NCBI GenBank assembly: GCA_947499775.1
Contig: CANMPY010000051.1
Coordinates: 1 to 8,875, forward strand
Reading direction: 5' to 3'
DNA: 8,875 nucleotides
Origin: Bacteroidota bacterium
Lineage (GTDB): Bacteria; Bacteroidota; Bacteroidia; NS11-12g; UBA9320
Shown: positions 6,623 to 8,875 of the stretch, piece after piece
Numbering within the stretch: position 1 is the first letter of the stretch
Layout: each line of letters opens with the position of its first letter
Position numbers and translations under genes: made by a program
The notes under the pieces: generated by a model
Told to the model about the DNA's origin: nothing
The model's input: only the letters and a program-made list of their open reading frames with translations
Database searches by the model: none

Positions 6623-7087
6623 TTATTTTACTGCGATTACCGAAATTTCAACATTAGCCCCTTTAGGTAATGCCGATACTTGAACCGTTTCCCGGGCTGG
6701 AAAATCAGCTGGAAAATAGCTGCCATATACAGTATTTATTTTAGTGAAATTGCCCAAATCAGTTACAAAAATGGTGGTTTTAACAATAGAGGAATAATTC
6801 ATATTAGCAGCCTTTAATATTGCGCCAATATTTTTCATTACCTGGTGGGTTTCCGTTTCAATATCCGATTGAATCATTACGCCACTTATTTGATCAAGTG
6901 CGATAGCTCCCGAAACATAAAGTGTGTTGCCATTTAGAACAGCTTGGCTATATGGCCCAATAGGTGCCGGTGCATTTGGTGAATTGATTATGGTTTTCAT
7001 GGATAGGGTTTTGTTTATTAATGATTTGCAACTTGTAAAAAAGCTAATAAAAAGAATAAGGCTAAGGAAAGGTACATTTTTTTTCAT
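6623..7087 (-). CDS. ridA: RidA-family enamine/imine deaminase with N-terminal lipoprotein-type signal
   Basis: RidA (YjgF/YER057c/UK114) family, which hydrolyses reactive 2-aminoacrylate-type enamines/imines to keto acids, usually in the cytosol as a trimer. Using the ATG at 7087 the protein has 154 residues. The RidA core runs from about 30 to 154: GPYSQAV (44-50), PARETV with the substrate-carboxylate Arg at 132, and the catalytic-region Glu148 in NVEISVIAV are all present, so the active site looks intact. Residues 1-20 (MKKNVPFLSLILFISFFTSC) form a short basic N-region, a hydrophobic core and a lipobox-like FTSC, implying export and lipidation at Cys20, which is unusual for RidA. A TTG two codons further upstream (7093) is a poorer start. 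The internal Met30 (start 7000) would give a standard 125-residue cytosolic RidA and is the main alternative. It lies 23 bases downstream of prfA, probably co-transcribed. Confidence 0.88.
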   Translation of the reverse strand: MKKNVPFLSLILFISFFTSCKSLINKTLSMKTIINSPNAPAPIGPYSQAVLNGNTLYVSGAIALDQISGVMIQSDIETETHQVMKNIGAILKAANMNYSSIVKTTIFVTDLGNFTKINTVYGSYFPADFPARETVQVSALPKGANVEISVIAVK

Positions 7088-7120
7088 TTTCAAATTGTCT
7101 CATTTTCAAATTAGCTCATT
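7084..7120 (-). repeat. Tandem 16-bp repeat, one arm of an inverted pair around prfA
   Basis: Read on the minus strand: AATGAGCTAATTTGAA (7120-7105), AATGAGACAATTTGAA (7104-7089) and the partial unit AATGA (7088-7084). The first two units match at 14 of 16 bases. The first holds the last prfA codons including its TAA stop; the partial unit supplies the ridA ATG. Bases 7084-7108 are the exact reverse complement of 8233-8257. From memory, AATTTGAAAATG-type arrays recur in intergenic DNA of Bacteroidota, which this resembles. Confidence 0.75.
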
Positions 7121-8184
7121 CCTCCCTCTTTCATTCTTTCAGCATTTTCGGCTAATTGCAATTGTTCAATTATTTCCTGAATATCGCCGTTCATTACTTC
7201 CGGCAAATTATAAAGGGTTAAGCCAATACGGTGGTCGGTAACCCGGCCTTGAGGGTAATTATAGGTTCTTATTTTTGCACTTCTGTCGCCGGTACTTACC
7301 ATGGTTTTCCGTTTTCCGGCAATGGCCGCTTCGTGTTTTCTTACTTCTTCCTCATATAACTTTGAGCGCAACATGTTCATTGCTTTTTCGCGGTTTTTTA
7401 ACTGTGTCCGCTCGGTTTGGCAAATTACAACAACCCCCGTAGGCCCATGCGTTAACTGAACTTTGGTTTCTACTTTATTTACATTCTGCCCGCCTGCGCC
7501 GCCACTTCGGGAGGTTTCCATTTTTACATCGGCTGGGTTAAGAAAAAAGTCCACTTCTTCGGCTTCAGGCAATACGGCAACAGTGGCTGCCGAGGTATGC
7601 ACCCGTCCACTGGCTTCTGTTTCAGGAACACGCTGTACCCTATGCACGCCACTTTCAAATTTCATAGTACCATAAACATCCCTTCCGTTTACTTCTACCA
7701 CAACTTCCTTATATCCTCCAGCAGAGCCTTCATTTTCATCCAAAATCGAACTTTGCCATCCTTTTTTTTCAAAGTATTTAAGGTACATACGCAATAAATC
7801 ACCCGCAAAAATGCTGGCTTCATCGCCACCCGTTCCTCCTCTTATTTCAATAATGGCATTTTTTGCATCTTCAGGATCCTTTGGGAGCAACATGGCCCGT
7901 GTGTTTTTTTCTAATTCTTCCTGCCTTGCTGATAGCTCCTCAATTTCCATTTTAGCCATATCCTTCAATTCTTCGTCCTTTTCGGTATTGAGAATATGTT
8001 TGGCTTCGGCCAAATTTTTTATCAAAATTCGGTATTCCTGATATACTTCATCAACTTCTTTCAGGTCAACGTATTCTTTGTTGAGCTGCTTAAACTTTTG
8101 CATGTCCGACATGGTATCGGCGCTGCTTAATAATAGTTCTACTTCTTTAAATCGGGCGTGTATGGCTTCGAGCTTATCCAGCAT
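7111..8184 (-). CDS. prfA: Peptide chain release factor 1
   Basis: Class I release factor that recognises UAA and UAG stop codons in the ribosomal A site and triggers peptidyl-tRNA hydrolysis. It has 357 residues, a typical RF1 length. The coiled-coil N-terminal domain covers about 1-100, followed by EIRGGTGGDEAS (113-124). The codon-recognition loop HRVQRVPETEASGRVHTSAA (181-200) carries the P-x-T tripeptide of RF1 (PET, 187-189), not the SPF of RF2. The catalytic GGQ is at 231-233 in SGGAGGQNVNKVET. A basic stretch and TYNYPQGRVTDHR (307-319) follow as in the family. The ATG at 8184 gives the standard N-terminus MLDKLEAI. A TAnnTTTG box lies 7 bases before it. The last codons overlap a 16-bp repeat, so the terminal GGMS is partly repeat-encoded. 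ridA follows on the same strand. Confidence 0.98.
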   Translation of the reverse strand: MLDKLEAIHARFKEVELLLSSADTMSDMQKFKQLNKEYVDLKEVDEVYQEYRILIKNLAEAKHILNTEKDEELKDMAKMEIEELSARQEELEKNTRAMLLPKDPEDAKNAIIEIRGGTGGDEASIFAGDLLRMYLKYFEKKGWQSSILDENEGSAGGYKEVVVEVNGRDVYGTMKFESGVHRVQRVPETEASGRVHTSAATVAVLPEAEEVDFFLNPADVKMETSRSGGAGGQNVNKVETKVQLTHGPTGVVVICQTERTQLKNREKAMNMLRSKLYEEEVRKHEAAIAGKRKTMVSTGDRSAKIRTYNYPQGRVTDHRIGLTLYNLPEVMNGDIQEIIEQLQLAENAERMKEGGMS

Positions 8185-8191
8185 ATGGGTG

Positions 8192-8199
8192 CAAAGATA
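8192..8199 (-). promoter_or_regulatory. Candidate prfA -7 box (TATCTTTG)
   Basis: On the minus strand TATCTTTG is an exact match to the Bacteroidota -7 consensus TAnnTTTG and ends 7 bases before the prfA ATG. Transcription from it would start at or within two or three bases of the ATG, giving an almost leaderless mRNA. No clear -33 TTTG is present 17-23 bases upstream. Confidence 0.35.
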
Positions 8200-8232
8200 A
8201 ACCGATTTCTGATTTGGTCAGCTTAAGACAGA

Positions 8233-8257
8233 TGAAAATGAGACAATTTGAAAATGA
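8233..8257 (+). repeat. Second arm of the 25-bp inverted repeat flanking prfA
   Basis: These 25 bases are the perfect reverse complement of 7084-7108, 1,124 bases away across prfA. The arm contains one full AATGAGACAATTTGAA unit (8237-8252) and part of another. It lies in the 116-base spacer between the hypothetical gene at the right edge and prfA. Confidence 0.8.
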
Positions 8258-8300
8258 TTTCTACTTAAATGATTTGATTTTATATAATACCCGACATTTT

Positions 8301-8875
8301 TTAATATGAATAAGCCGAAATTCCAATAGAATCATGCAAAAACAAATTTGTATCTTCAATTCGAATATTCAAATAGTTGCCTTTAACCTTCTCATTAAAG
8401 CTTAGTTTATATGAATTTTTTTCAAAGGTTGATGGATTGTAAATAAACAAATCTTTGGATGTAGAATAGACTATCTTTTCTTCTTTTACTTGAAACGAAG
8501 TGAACCTTTCCAAAGAAATAGTTTTGATATAATTTGCTAAAATATCGAACACCAATATTTGGTCAGAATTGGTTTTTAAGTACACAAATTTTCCATCATC
8601 TAGCAACATTTGCGGGGTTAAAATTGTATCGGCAAGGTTTGCCAAATTGATAGATGCGGATTGAAGGGTTCCTTGTTTATCGGCTTTTTTTAATTTAAAA
8701 TTATCAGGATCAAAAAACCAGAAGCCGTTATCGTAACTTCTACAAACAGCTTGAATATTATTGACACTAAGTGTGTTGTATAAATCAGTTTCGCCGCGGT
8801 AGTTCAGCATATTATCAAAATATACAAGTTTATTTTGGTCTTTATAAAAAACATAAATTTCTAATGGGTTCCCAG
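8301..8875 (-). CDS. Hypothetical protein, possible beta-propeller (5' end outside window)
   Basis: Only the C-terminal part is present. The frame stays open past the Met at 8810 to the window edge, reading NPLEIYVFYKDQNKLVYFDN just before it, so that Met is not the start. At least 191 residues are visible. The sequence alternates hydrophobic and polar residues in short strands with turns, with phrases such as YDNGFWFFDPDNFKLKKADK and ILVFDILANYIKTISL that resemble successive blades of a WD40/NHL-like beta-propeller; I recognise this style from uncharacterised Bacteroidota proteins but no named family. No catalytic motif is visible, and any signal peptide would lie outside the window. The stop TAA (8303-8301) is 116 bases before prfA on the same strand, so the two may be linked, although prfA has a candidate promoter of its own. 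Confidence 0.7.
   Translation of the reverse strand, partial: GNPLEIYVFYKDQNKLVYFDNMLNYRGETDLYNTLSVNNIQAVCRSYDNGFWFFDPDNFKLKKADKQGTLQSASINLANLADTILTPQMLLDDGKFVYLKTNSDQILVFDILANYIKTISLERFTSFQVKEEKIVYSTSKDLFIYNPSTFEKNSYKLSFNEKVKGNYLNIRIEDTNLFLHDSIGISAYSY

Noticed and set aside
7088..7093. TTG at 7091-7093 as the ridA start
   Set aside because: An ATG two codons downstream (7085-7087) gives a typical MKK signal-peptide start; the TTG adds nothing.
6924..7241. Plus-strand open frame over the ridA/prfA junction
   Set aside because: It is antisense to two well-supported genes, and part of its translation is simply the AT-rich repeat.
8808..8810. ATG at 8810 as the start of the hypothetical protein
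   Set aside because: The same frame continues open to the window edge with sequence of the same character, so the gene is truncated by the window.

Overview
The window looks like ordinary chromosome from a low-GC member of the Bacteroidota (class not resolved). The evidence is: archaeal/eukaryotic-type prolyl-tRNA synthetase; a FadL/OmpP1-type outer membrane protein of the kind common in that phylum; several lipoprotein signal sequences; starts preceded by A/T-rich leaders instead of Shine-Dalgarno sequences; and TAnnTTTG boxes resembling the Bacteroidota -7 promoter element. There are eight protein genes, two of them cut by the window edges. I see no tRNA, rRNA, CRISPR array, insertion sequence or phage gene, and no gene-free stretch longer than about 220 bases.

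Layout. Bases 1-1178 (+) hold the end of a thioredoxin-reductase-like ferredoxin-NADP reductase, followed 9 bases later by an adrenodoxin-type [2Fe-2S] ferredoxin: a compact electron-transfer pair. Bases 1179-1400 are a convergent spacer with two stem-loops, one a plausible proS terminator. proS occupies 1401-2876 (-). A 163-base divergent spacer with possible promoter boxes on both strands leads to a probable two-gene envelope operon (+): a 685-residue Tyr/Gly/Asn-rich, repeat-laden putative lipoprotein (3040-5097) and, 15 bases later, a FadL-like beta-barrel protein (5113-6615). That operon runs tail-to-tail, with a 7-base gap, into a minus-strand group transcribed from 8875 toward 6623: the end of a hypothetical, possibly beta-propeller protein; prfA (release factor 1); and a RidA-family enamine/imine deaminase carrying an unusual lipoprotein-type signal peptide.

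The housekeeping genes (proS, prfA) are intact. The points that stand out are: (i) a 25-bp perfect inverted repeat flanking prfA, built from a 16-bp unit that also contains the prfA stop codon and the ridA start codon; (ii) a RidA that appears to be exported and lipid-anchored; (iii) the low-complexity lipoprotein with four separate internal repeat systems, paired with a FadL-like barrel; (iv) a prolyl-tRNA synthetase that appears to have lost most of its C-terminal zinc ligands. I see no clearly new defence or mobile system; the lipoprotein/barrel pair is the best candidate for something functionally undescribed.
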